From the NCBI RefSeq assembly GCF_900113015.1, contig NZ_FONV01000023.1, forward strand, positions 31,173 to 95,172: a DNA stretch of 64,000 nucleotides. The letters are read 5' to 3'. The translations under genes were made by a program, and so were the position numbers. Of this stretch, positions 34,595-42,318 are shown in pieces (positions within the stretch are counted from its first letter, which is position 1; every line of letters starts with the position of its first letter). Under the pieces are notes generated by a model. That model was not told the origin of the DNA. It saw only the letters and a program-made list of their open reading frames with translations, and searched no databases. The stretch comes from Actinoplanes philippinensis. Lineage in GTDB: Bacteria > Actinomycetota > Actinomycetes > Mycobacteriales > Micromonosporaceae.

Positions 34595-35017
34595 CGCCGC
34601 CAGGCGCTTCTCGAACCGCACCCGGCCCGGTGTGATCGACGTGACCTGCCGGTACCCGGACGACTGATAGAGGGCGATCGCCGCGGACAGCCCCGCCGCC
34701 AGCTCCAGCCGGAGCAGGGGCCGTCCCGCGGCGAGCGCCTCCTCCTCGATCGCGACGATCATCTGGCGGGCCAGGCCGCGGCCGCGGAAGGCCGGGCGGA
34801 CATACATCCGCCGTAGCTCGGCCGCGCCCGATCCGACCGCCTGCCAGGCGCCGCACGCCACCGCCCGGCCGTTCACGACACCGATCAGATACTCGACGTC
34901 ATCGCCCGGCGCGAATATCCGGTCTCCCGCCGGGATGCCGGACTCGGCCAGTTCCCGCTGCTGAGCGGTGATCAAGGCGGCGAGTTCCGGATCCAGGGAG
35001 GGGCGGATTTCGATCAT
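34583..35017 (-). CDS. GNAT family N-acetyltransferase
   Basis: A 144-residue acetyltransferase. The acetyl-CoA loop is RPAFRGRGLARQM (R/QxxGxG/A), preceded by beta-4 LRRMYV and followed by LRLELAAGLSAAIALYQSSGY. The substrate is unknown. The ATG at 35017 is chosen over a GTG one codon earlier. It is 60 bp downstream of obgE on the same strand, and its 3' end overlaps trpS by 12 bp on the opposite strand. Confidence 0.87.
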   Translation of the reverse strand: MIEIRPSLDPELAALITAQQRELAESGIPAGDRIFAPGDDVEYLIGVVNGRAVACGAWQAVGSGAAELRRMYVRPAFRGRGLARQMIVAIEEEALAAGRPLLRLELAAGLSAAIALYQSSGYRQVTSITPGRVRFEKRLAALVQ

Positions 35018-35077
35018 CACGGGGGTGACTCTAGGTGACGACCGTTTCCGGCGGGTTGCGATGATCTGGCCGGATGC

Positions 35078-36586
35078 CTATTCGTCGGTGTCGCCCTCGA
35101 TGTCATCCTCGTCACTCACCAGCACCGGGAGCTTGGAGTTCGAGATGGTGCTGACCGTGCCGTCGGCCGCCATGTGCACCATCTCGTCCTCGTTGCGGAC
35201 CCGCCGGGCCTTGCGGGCCGCGAGCCGCTGCGCCGCCGAGGGCCGGGTGTCCAGCTCCTCCAGACGCGAGTCGGTGCCGCGGGGGCCGGAGACGTACTCA
35301 CCGGCGTTGGGCTGCCAGTCGAACTCCCGCGCGCCGATGCGCACCGGGTCGCCGGCCTGCGCGCCCTTCTTGGCCAGCTCCGTCTCGACGCCGAGCCGCT
35401 CCAGACGGTCGGCCAGGTAGCCGACGGCCTCGTCGTTGTCGAAGTTGGTCTGCTTGATCCAGCGCTCCACCTGGGTGCCGCGGATCACGAAGACGCCGTC
35501 CTCGTCCTGCTCGATCGTGAAGCCGGTGTCGTCGACCGCCCGCGGGCGGATCACGATCCGGGTGGCCTCCTCGACCGGCTTGGCCGCGCGGTTCTCGGCG
35601 ACCAGCTTGGCCAGGGCGAAGCCGAACTCGCGCAGGCCCTCCCGGGTCATCGCGCTGACCTCGAACACCTGGTAGCCACGGGCCTCCAGGTCGGGCCGCA
35701 CCATCTCGGCCAGGTCGCGGCCGTCCGGGATGTCGATCTTGTTGAGCACCACGATCCGGGGCCGGTCCTCCAGCCCGCCGTACGCCGCCAGCTCGGCCTC
35801 GATCGCGTCCAGGTCGGCCAGCGGGTCACGCTCGATCTCCGGCGCCGCCGCGTCCAGCACGTGCACCAGCACCGAGGTCCGCTCGATGTGCCGCAGGAAC
35901 TGCATGCCCAGGCCCTTGCCGGTGGCCGCGCCCGGGATCAGGCCGGGCACGTCGGCGATGGTGTAGGTCTCCTCGCCCGCCTGCACCACGCCGAGGTTGG
36001 GCACCAGCGTGGTGAACGGGTAGTCGGCGATCTTCGGCTTGGCCGCCGACATCACCGAGATCAGCGACGACTTGCCGGCCGACGGGAAGCCGACCAGGCC
36101 CACATCGGCGACGCTCTTCAGCTCCAGCACCACGTCCAGCCGGTCGCCGGGCTCGCCCAGCTCGGCGAAGCCGGGAACCTTGCGCCGGGCGTTGGCCAGC
36201 GACGCGTTGCCCCGGCCACCACGGCCGCCGCGGGCCACGGTGAACTCGGTGCCGGCGCCGACCATGTCGGCCAGCACCTCGCCGTCCTCGGTCTGCACGA
36301 CCGTGCCGTCCGGCACCTTGAGGATCAGGTCACGGCCGGTCGCGCCGTCCCGGTTCGACCCGGCGCCACCGCCGCCGTTGTTGGCCTTGATGTGCGGGTG
36401 GAAGTGGAAGTCCAGCAGGGTGTGCTGCTGCGGGTCCACCACCAGGGTGATGCTGCCGCCGTGGCCACCGTTGCCGCCGTCCGGCCCGCCGAGCGGCTTG
36501 AACTTCTCCCGGTGCACGGAGGCACAGCCGTGGCCGCCGTCACCCGCCTGCAGGTGCAGCACTACCCGGTCGACGAACGTGGTCAC
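35078..36586 (-). CDS. obgE: GTPase ObgE/CgtA
   Basis: A 502-residue Obg GTPase for 50S assembly and stress control. The N-terminal Obg domain (1-160) is glycine rich with GGNGGHGGS and NNGGGGAGSNRDG. The G domain (about 161-335) has G1 GFPSAGKS (166-173), DVPGLI (G3) and NKID (G4). An OCT domain (about 355-430) follows, and an acidic C-terminal tail ends DEDDIEGDTDE. Start is GTG at 36586 with GGAG ahead. A terminator separates it from rpmA upstream, so it may be read by passage through that terminator or from its own promoter. Confidence 0.96.
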   Translation of the reverse strand: MTTFVDRVVLHLQAGDGGHGCASVHREKFKPLGGPDGGNGGHGGSITLVVDPQQHTLLDFHFHPHIKANNGGGGAGSNRDGATGRDLILKVPDGTVVQTEDGEVLADMVGAGTEFTVARGGRGGRGNASLANARRKVPGFAELGEPGDRLDVVLELKSVADVGLVGFPSAGKSSLISVMSAAKPKIADYPFTTLVPNLGVVQAGEETYTIADVPGLIPGAATGKGLGMQFLRHIERTSVLVHVLDAAAPEIERDPLADLDAIEAELAAYGGLEDRPRIVVLNKIDIPDGRDLAEMVRPDLEARGYQVFEVSAMTREGLREFGFALAKLVAENRAAKPVEEATRIVIRPRAVDDTGFTIEQDEDGVFVIRGTQVERWIKQTNFDNDEAVGYLADRLERLGVETELAKKGAQAGDPVRIGAREFDWQPNAGEYVSGPRGTDSRLEELDTRPSAAQRLAARKARRVRNEDEMVHMAADGTVSTISNSKLPVLVSDEDDIEGDTDE

Positions 36587-36610
36587 TTCCAGCTCCTACT
36601 GCTTGCCGAG

Positions 36611-36656
36611 AAAAAACGACAGCGGGCCGCGGACCCGAGGGTCCACGGCCCGCTGT
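36611..36656 (-). terminator. Intrinsic terminator between rpmA and obgE
   Basis: A long GC-rich hairpin (arms within 36619-36636 and 36639-36656, one internal mismatch) is followed on the minus strand by six Ts (A-run 36611-36616). It should end the rplU-rpmA message and lower the obgE level relative to the ribosomal protein genes. Confidence 0.88.
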
Positions 36657-36665
36657 AGAGGAAAA

Positions 36666-36923
36666 CTACTCCGCGACCGGCACGATGCTGACGGTCTTGC
36701 GACCGCGAGCGGTGCCGAACTGGACGTTGCCGGCGGCGAGCGCGAACAGTGTGTCGTCGCCGCCACGGCCGACCAGGTCGCCGGGGTGGAACTTCGTGCC
36801 CCGCTGGCGGATCAGGATCTCACCGGCGTTGACGAGCTGGCCACCGAACCGCTTGACACCGAGTCGCTGGGCAGCGGACTCACGGCCGTTACGCGAGCTG
36901 GATGCACCCTTTTTATGAGCCAT
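36666..36923 (-). CDS. rpmA: 50S ribosomal protein L27
   Basis: An 85-residue protein, the normal L27 size. MAHKKGASSSRNGRESAAQRLGVK, read as two adjacent conserved blocks, and LIRQRGTKFHPG are diagnostic. The N-terminus begins at AHKKG with no cleavable extension of the Firmicutes type. It contributes to the peptidyl-transferase centre. It is 7 bp behind rplU. Confidence 0.98.
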   Translation of the reverse strand: MAHKKGASSSRNGRESAAQRLGVKRFGGQLVNAGEILIRQRGTKFHPGDLVGRGGDDTLFALAAGNVQFGTARGRKTVSIVPVAE

Positions 36924-36930
36924 GGCGCGC

Positions 36931-37245
36931 CTACTTCCCGGTCTTGATGCCGGTCACCTTGACGCGGGTCAGCGGCTGACGGTGCCCCTGGCGCTTGTGG
37001 TAGCCGGTCTTGTTCTTGAACTTGTGGATCCGGATCTTCGGACCCTTGGTGTGCTCGGCGATCTCGCCGGACACCGTAACGTTGGCAAGCTTGGCCGCTT
37101 CGGTCACCAGGTTGTCACCGTCGACGAGGAGGACCGCGGCGAGGGTCAGGGCGTCGCCGGGCTGACCCGCGAGCTTCTCGACCTCGATCACGTCGCCCTC
37201 GGCAACCTTGTACTGCTTGCCGCCGGTCTTGACGATCGCGTACAT
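36931..37245 (-). CDS. rplU: 50S ribosomal protein L21
   Basis: A 104-residue protein with YAIVKTGGKQYKVAEGD at the start and KRQGHRQPLTRVKVTGI at the end, both diagnostic of L21. It binds 23S rRNA. It is the first gene of the rplU-rpmA pair, and a 178-bp region separates it from the lipoprotein gene upstream. Confidence 0.98.
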   Translation of the reverse strand: MYAIVKTGGKQYKVAEGDVIEVEKLAGQPGDALTLAAVLLVDGDNLVTEAAKLANVTVSGEIAEHTKGPKIRIHKFKNKTGYHKRQGHRQPLTRVKVTGIKTGK

Positions 37246-37423
37246 GGGACGCGGACTCCCTGAGACTTACGCAGCCAAATGACTGCTGGCGGATGGTGCT
37301 TCGATTCCGGCAAGCGCTCAAGTGACCCAGTTGTTGCGATCATGGAGCGCGCACGGAGCTAGCGCCGAAAAGGCGCCGTCGGAAAGACTACTTCATCGCA
37401 GGGCCGAGACCCAAACCGGGCTG

Positions 37424-37924
37424 TCACCCCCGGCCGCAGGCCTTGTCCAGCACGGCGTGCAGCTCGGTCAGCTTCTTCTCGTTCAGCTTGGTGACATCGC
37501 CCTTGAGGGCCGTGACCTGCGCTCCCATCGTGCTCAGTGCCTTCTTGACCTCGGCGTCGGCGGCCAGCTTCGACATGTCGAGCAGAGCGAAGGAGAAGTT
37601 CTGCAGGTCACGTGTGACCTTCTCCTGCGCCTTGGCCTTCGCCTCCTTGCTCTCCGCGGCCGCCCTGATCAGCAGCTGGTAGTCCTCGGCGAAGGTCTTG
37701 CCGAAGTCGTTGCTGGTCCGGCCGGCCTGGGCGCAGATGGCCTCGGTGTCCGCGGAGAGCGCGGCGTCGGTCGGTTTCTCGGTCTGCTGGGCCGCGGGCG
37801 CACTGCCGTCCGCCGCGGCGGGAGCGGGCGCCTGGGCGGCCGGGGACGCCGGCTCGTCGCCGCCGGAGCAGCCGGTCAGAAGCACCGCGGAGATCGCCAC
37901 CGCGGCGAGGGCAGGGATACGCAT
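37424..37924 (-). CDS. Lipoprotein with helical domain (unknown)
   Basis: A 166-residue protein. The signal peptide MRIPALAAVAISAVLLTGC has lipobox LLTGC with Cys19. An Ala/Pro-rich linker follows (about 20-55), then a helical domain (about 57-166) with two cysteines, in AICAQAG and LDKACGRG, that could form a disulfide. It should be anchored on the outer face of the membrane. Function is unknown. It lies between rne and rplU on the same strand. Confidence 0.75.
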   Translation of the reverse strand: MRIPALAAVAISAVLLTGCSGGDEPASPAAQAPAPAAADGSAPAAQQTEKPTDAALSADTEAICAQAGRTSNDFGKTFAEDYQLLIRAAAESKEAKAKAQEKVTRDLQNFSFALLDMSKLAADAEVKKALSTMGAQVTALKGDVTKLNEKKLTELHAVLDKACGRG

Positions 37925-37973
37925 GAGACTCGGTCTCCTCGGGGGACAGGGATCGATCCGCCGAGGGTAACGG

Positions 37974-38025
37974 AAAACCCGGCACGGCAGTTAACTTTCT
38001 TTACAAGTAACTGCCGTGCCGGGTT
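37974..38025 (-). terminator. Intrinsic terminator of rne
   Basis: A perfect 18-bp stem (37976-37993 with 38008-38025) with a 14-nt loop is followed on the minus strand by TTTT. It begins 9 bp after the rne stop and separates rne from the lipoprotein gene. Confidence 0.9.
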
Positions 38026-38033
38026 CGCACAGG

Positions 38034-41000
38034 TCAGGGACGTGTACGCCGCCGGGCGCCACCGCGCCTCGACCGCCGGCGGGTGCCCGTGCCGGCGCCC
38101 ACCGCGTCGTCGTCCTCGTCCTCGTCGTCGTCGGCCGCGTCCGGGTCGTCCGCGCCGGCCAGCCGCATCGGCTCCTCGTCCGCCGGGTACGTGCCGTTCG
38201 ACTCGGCCGGCGTCTCGTAGCGGGACAGGTCGTAGCCGCTGATGTCGTAGTCGTCGTCAGCGTCCGACGCGGTCAGCGCGGGCTTGGGCGCGCGCCGGAC
38301 GATGCCCGAACCGGAGATCGGAGCGGCCGGCGGCACCTCGGCCACCTCCGCGGCCGGACCCGGCTCCACGACCGTCACCGGCTCGGCGACCGCCACCTGC
38401 TCGGGGGCCACGGGCTCGGCGATCGCCGTCTCGGTGACCGTCCCGACCGGCTGCTCCACCGGAGCGCTGTCCCCGCCACGACGCCGCCGCTGGCGAGCCG
38501 GAGGCTGCTGCTGCACCGGCGCCTCGGCACGCGGCGCGGCCGCCGCCACCGCCTTCACCTGAGTGCTCGCGCCGCCGCCATTGGACCGCTTCTCCGGCAC
38601 CGGCTCCGGGTGGATCACCACGCCCCGGCCCTTGCAGTGGTCACAGGTCTCGCTGAAGGCCTCCAGCAGGCCCGCGCCGATCCGCTTCCGGGTCATCTGG
38701 ACCAGGCCCAGCGAGGTGATCTCGGTGACCTGGTGCTTGGTCCGGTCGCGGCCCAGGCACTCGGTGAGCCGGCGCAGCACCAGCTCGCGGTTGCTCTCCA
38801 GCACCATGTCGATGAAGTCGATCACCACGATGCCACCGAGGTCGCGCAGCCGCAGCTGGCGCACGATCTCCTCGGCCGCCTCCAGGTTGTTGCGGGTGAC
38901 CGTCTCCTCCAGGTTGCCGCCCGCGCCGGTGTACTTGCCGGTGTTGACGTCGACGACGGTCATCGCCTCGGTCCGGTCGATCACCAGGTGACCACCGGAC
39001 GGCAGGAAGACCTTGCGGTCCAGGCCCTTGAGGATCTGCTCGTCGATGCGCCACTCGGCGAAGACGTCGGCCACGCCGGTGTGCCGCCGCAGCCGCTCCA
39101 CCAGGTCCGGGGAGACCGAGTCGAGGTAGTTCTCCACCTCGGCGTACGCCTGCTCGCCCTGCACCACCAGCTCGCGGAAGTCCTCGTTGAAGAGATCCCG
39201 GACCACCCGGATGACCAGGTCGGGCTCCTCGGAGAGCGCGCGCGGCGCGTTGCCCTCGGTGGCCCGGGCCTGGATGTCCTCCCACTGCGCCTGCAGCCGC
39301 TTGACGTCGCGGGCCAGCTCGTCCTCGCTCGCGCCCTCGGCCGCGGTCCGGACGATCACGCCCGCACCGTCCGGCACCAGCTTCTTCAGGATGTCGCGCA
39401 GCCGCTTGCGCTCGGTGTCCGGCAGCTTGCGGCTGATGCCCGAGGCGTTGCCGTTCGGCACGTAGACCAGGTGCCGGCCGGAGAGCGCGATGTGGCTGGT
39501 CAGCCGGGCGCCCTTGTGGCCGATCGGGTCCTTGGTGACCTGCACCAGCACCGAGTCGCCGGAGCGCAGCGCCTGCTCGATCGAGCGGGCGCGCCCCTCC
39601 AGTCCGGTGGCGTCCCAGTTGACCTCACCGGCGTAGAGCACGGCGTTACGGCCGCGGCCCACGTCGACGAACGCCGCTTCCATGCTGGGCAGCACGTTCT
39701 GGACCTTGCCCAGGTACACGTTGCCGACCATGGTGCCGGACGTCGCCCGGGCCACGTAGTGCTCGACCAGGATCCCGTCCTCCAGGACCGCGATCTGGGT
39801 ACGGTCCTGCTTCTGCCGGACCACCATGACGCGGTCGACGGCCTCACGACGGGCCAGGAACTCCGACTCGCTCAGGATCGGCGGGCGGGTGCGACGCTGC
39901 TCACGGCCGTCCCGGCGGCGCTGGCGCTTGGCCTCCAGCCGGGTCGAGCCGGAGACGCCCTGCACCTCGTCGGTACGCCGGGGCTCGCGGACACGGACCA
40001 CGGTGTGCACGCCGTCCTCGATGCCACCGGTCTCGGCGTCACCGGAGCCCTTGCGGCGGCGGCGACGCCGGCGGCGGGTGACGCCGTCGCCCTCGCTCTC
40101 GCCGTCCTCCGGCTCCTCCTCGTCCTCGCCCTCGTCGGCGGACGCCTCGGCGCCCTCCTCCGCATCGGACTCGGCGTCGGCGTCGCCGTCCTCGGCGTCG
40201 TCGGACGGGCCCTTGCCCCGGCCGCGGCCACGACGGCCCCGGCGGCGGCGGCGGCGACGGCCCAGGCCGCCGTCCTCGTCGTCGTCGCCCTCGTCGCCGT
40301 CCTCGATGTCGTCGGCGCTCTCGTCGGCCTCGTCCACCGCCGGCTCGGCCTCGGTGACCGCGACCTCGGCGGGCTCCTCGGCCGCGCCACGACGGCGGCG
40401 ACGGCTGCGGCGGACACCCTCGGCGGGCTCCTCCGCGACGGTCTCGACCTCGGCCGTCACCTCGGCGGCGACCGGTTCGGCGGTGACCTCCGGCACGGCG
40501 GCCGGACGGCGGCGACGGGTCGCCGGAGCGGCCGGCTCGGTCTGGGTGGCCTCCGGCGGCATGAACAGCACAGCGGGCGGCAGGGCGGCACGGCGGCCAC
40601 GGGCGGCCGGCTGCTCCTCCACGAAGTCGTCGTCGAGCGGGAGGATGCCGACGACCGGGACACCGGCGGCGCGGGCCGCGGAGGCGGCCTGCACGGCGGC
40701 CTCCTCGATGAGGGCGGCCTCGTCCTCCTCGGAGAGCTCCTCGGCCACCGGCGCGGGCGGGGTCACCGCCACCTCGACCGGGACGTCGGCGGGGGTCGGG
40801 TCCTCGGCCGGGACCTCCAGGAGAGCGGGCTGCTCGGCGGCCGGCTCGACCTTCTTCCGGCGGGCGCGGGTGGCCTTCTTCACCGGCGGGGGCGGCTCCT
40901 CGGCGGGCGCCTCAGCCGCGGGGGTCTCGGACGCCGGCGTGGGCGTTTCCTCGGCGGCCGGCTCGACCTTCTTCCGGCGGGCCCGCGTCGCCTTCTTCAC

Positions 41001-41303
41001 CGGCGCGACCGGCGCCTCCGGGGCGGTGGCCTCCGCGGCGGCGGCCTCCGGGGCCACGGTGGCCTCCGGGGCGGCGGCCGCATCGCCGGCGGCCGCTGCC
41101 TCGATCGCGGCGCCGGGCTCGGCGGCGCCCTCCGCACCCGGCGTCTCCGCAGGCTCTGCGGGCGGGGCGGCGGCTTTACGGCGCGGGGCGCGCGTCCGGC
41201 GGACCGGGGTGGTGCTTGCGGCGGTATCGCCGGAAGGAGCTGCCGCTCCGGCCGGTTCGCCGCCCTGATCTCCCAGGTTGACTGGGGGCTCGTTATCGAG
41301 CAT
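38034..41303 (-). CDS. rne: Ribonuclease E/G family endoribonuclease
   Basis: 1089 residues. The N-terminal ~490 residues are disordered and rich in Glu, Ala and Pro, with basic patches such as RRRRRRGRRGRGRGK. The catalytic core (about 490-900) has an S1 domain (LGKVQNVLPSMEAAFVDVG), a DNase I-like domain with the metal aspartates in MTVVDVNTG and VIDFIDM, and the Zn-link CDHCKG. A disordered arginine-rich tail follows (about 910-1089). Mycobacterial and Streptomyces RNase E share this core-in-the-middle layout. It initiates mRNA decay and rRNA processing. VKKATRARRKKVEPAAE occurs twice in the N-terminal arm. Confidence 0.93.
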   Translation of the reverse strand: MLDNEPPVNLGDQGGEPAGAAAPSGDTAASTTPVRRTRAPRRKAAAPPAEPAETPGAEGAAEPGAAIEAAAAGDAAAAPEATVAPEAAAAEATAPEAPVAPVKKATRARRKKVEPAAEETPTPASETPAAEAPAEEPPPPVKKATRARRKKVEPAAEQPALLEVPAEDPTPADVPVEVAVTPPAPVAEELSEEDEAALIEEAAVQAASAARAAGVPVVGILPLDDDFVEEQPAARGRRAALPPAVLFMPPEATQTEPAAPATRRRRPAAVPEVTAEPVAAEVTAEVETVAEEPAEGVRRSRRRRRGAAEEPAEVAVTEAEPAVDEADESADDIEDGDEGDDDEDGGLGRRRRRRRGRRGRGRGKGPSDDAEDGDADAESDAEEGAEASADEGEDEEEPEDGESEGDGVTRRRRRRRRKGSGDAETGGIEDGVHTVVRVREPRRTDEVQGVSGSTRLEAKRQRRRDGREQRRTRPPILSESEFLARREAVDRVMVVRQKQDRTQIAVLEDGILVEHYVARATSGTMVGNVYLGKVQNVLPSMEAAFVDVGRGRNAVLYAGEVNWDATGLEGRARSIEQALRSGDSVLVQVTKDPIGHKGARLTSHIALSGRHLVYVPNGNASGISRKLPDTERKRLRDILKKLVPDGAGVIVRTAAEGASEDELARDVKRLQAQWEDIQARATEGNAPRALSEEPDLVIRVVRDLFNEDFRELVVQGEQAYAEVENYLDSVSPDLVERLRRHTGVADVFAEWRIDEQILKGLDRKVFLPSGGHLVIDRTEAMTVVDVNTGKYTGAGGNLEETVTRNNLEAAEEIVRQLRLRDLGGIVVIDFIDMVLESNRELVLRRLTECLGRDRTKHQVTEITSLGLVQMTRKRIGAGLLEAFSETCDHCKGRGVVIHPEPVPEKRSNGGGASTQVKAVAAAAPRAEAPVQQQPPARQRRRRGGDSAPVEQPVGTVTETAIAEPVAPEQVAVAEPVTVVEPGPAAEVAEVPPAAPISGSGIVRRAPKPALTASDADDDYDISGYDLSRYETPAESNGTYPADEEPMRLAGADDPDAADDDEDEDDDAVGAGTGTRRRSRRGGARRRTRP

Positions 41304-41532
41304 GGGGCGCTCTCCAGTTCTCGGCGACCCCGGGCGCGGGTGAGCGCTGCCACGCAGGGTCGCTGCAAAGTTTTTCGGGCCCGGCCTTCACAAGTCGGGC
41401 TTGCCGAAGTCTGCCAGCGAACATTTTTCAACCTGGCATCAGCCGAAGACCACCGGTCCGATGTCCGGCTCCGGGTGTTGCCCGCCTCGCCACGTTGAAA
41501 ACGTTCTCGTCGAACGCCGACCGGCCTCCCGG

Positions 41533-42309
41533 CTAGCGTTCTCCGATGCCGACGTCCACGCGATCCGCGTCCAACGGATCAGCGATCTCCCCCTGCGCGG
41601 TGAGTGTGCCCTGGGCCAGCCGGGTCACCCGTGGGGGCACCGGCGGCTCCAGGCCGGCCACCACGCGCAGGCCGGAGAGGACGTCATCGGGTCGAACGGC
41701 GGGAGTCACCTGCCGTACGACAAGGTCGATTATCGCACACGGTACCGCAACGGCCTCGGAAGGTAGGTCCGGCGCACCGGCCACCTCGCATCGCGTGACC
41801 GCCTGCCGCGCGTCGAAACTGCGGCGGCCCTGTTTGGTCATGCGTTCCACCAGGACTTCCGAGGAGTCGAGGAACGCGCCGACGGCCTTCTCCGCCTCCG
41901 CCGGCTCGACACCGGGCAGCTCCAGCCGCCAGTGGGAGGCGTCGATCCGGTCGGCGAGGCTGCCCGGCCCGGCGATCACCGCCTCCAGCACGTCCAGCCC
42001 CGGAGAGAGCGCGGCGTCCAGCGCGACACGCAGCTCCTCCGGGTCGACCGGGGCCTGCAGGCCGATCTCCAGATACTCCGCCTCACTGCCGACCCCGGTG
42101 GGGGCGGCGCTGGCGTACGAGATCTTGGGGTGTGGGGTGAAGCCCTGCGAGAACGCGATCGGCACGTTCGCACGGCGCAGCGCCCGCTCGAACGCGCGGG
42201 CGAAGTCACGGTGCGAGGTGAAGCGCAGCGGGCCACGCTTCGCATACCGGAGGCGGATCCGCTGGACGACCGGGGCCTGGCCGCCGACGGGCTGGTTCTT
42301 CGGGGGAAT
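41533..42309 (-). CDS. DUF2344 (TIGR03936) family protein with ATT start
   Basis: 258 residues if started at ATT 42309. It has the TIGR03936/DUF2344 pattern: QRIRLRYAKRGPLRFTSHRD, FERALRRANVPIAFSQGF, HPKISYASA. The conserved RLRYAKRG block lies upstream of the first in-frame ATG/GTG/TTG (GTG 42165), and an in-frame TAG closes the frame at 42319-42321. The only start that keeps the block and has a ribosome binding site is ATT, six bases after AGGAG; that Shine-Dalgarno overlaps the stop of the preceding gene. The family always accompanies the radical SAM protein encoded just upstream; its role, perhaps in RNA modification, is not established. Confidence 0.82.
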   Translation of the reverse strand: MPPKNQPVGGQAPVVQRIRLRYAKRGPLRFTSHRDFARAFERALRRANVPIAFSQGFTPHPKISYASAAPTGVGSEAEYLEIGLQAPVDPEELRVALDAALSPGLDVLEAVIAGPGSLADRIDASHWRLELPGVEPAEAEKAVGAFLDSSEVLVERMTKQGRRSFDARQAVTRCEVAGAPDLPSEAVAVPCAIIDLVVRQVTPAVRPDDVLSGLRVVAGLEPPVPPRVTRLAQGTLTAQGEIADPLDADRVDVGIGER

Positions 42310-42318
42310 GTCTATCTC

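Noticed and set aside
37340..37420. Possible terminator hairpin (GCGCC-GAAAA-GGCGC) upstream of rplU
   Set aside because: The stem is only 5 bp with no T tract in the minus-strand direction, so it is too weak to call.
38016..41498. A 1160-codon plus-strand open frame opposite rne
   Set aside because: The minus strand encodes the RNase E core with catalytic and zinc-link motifs; the antisense frame is low-complexity His/Arg/Gly sequence.
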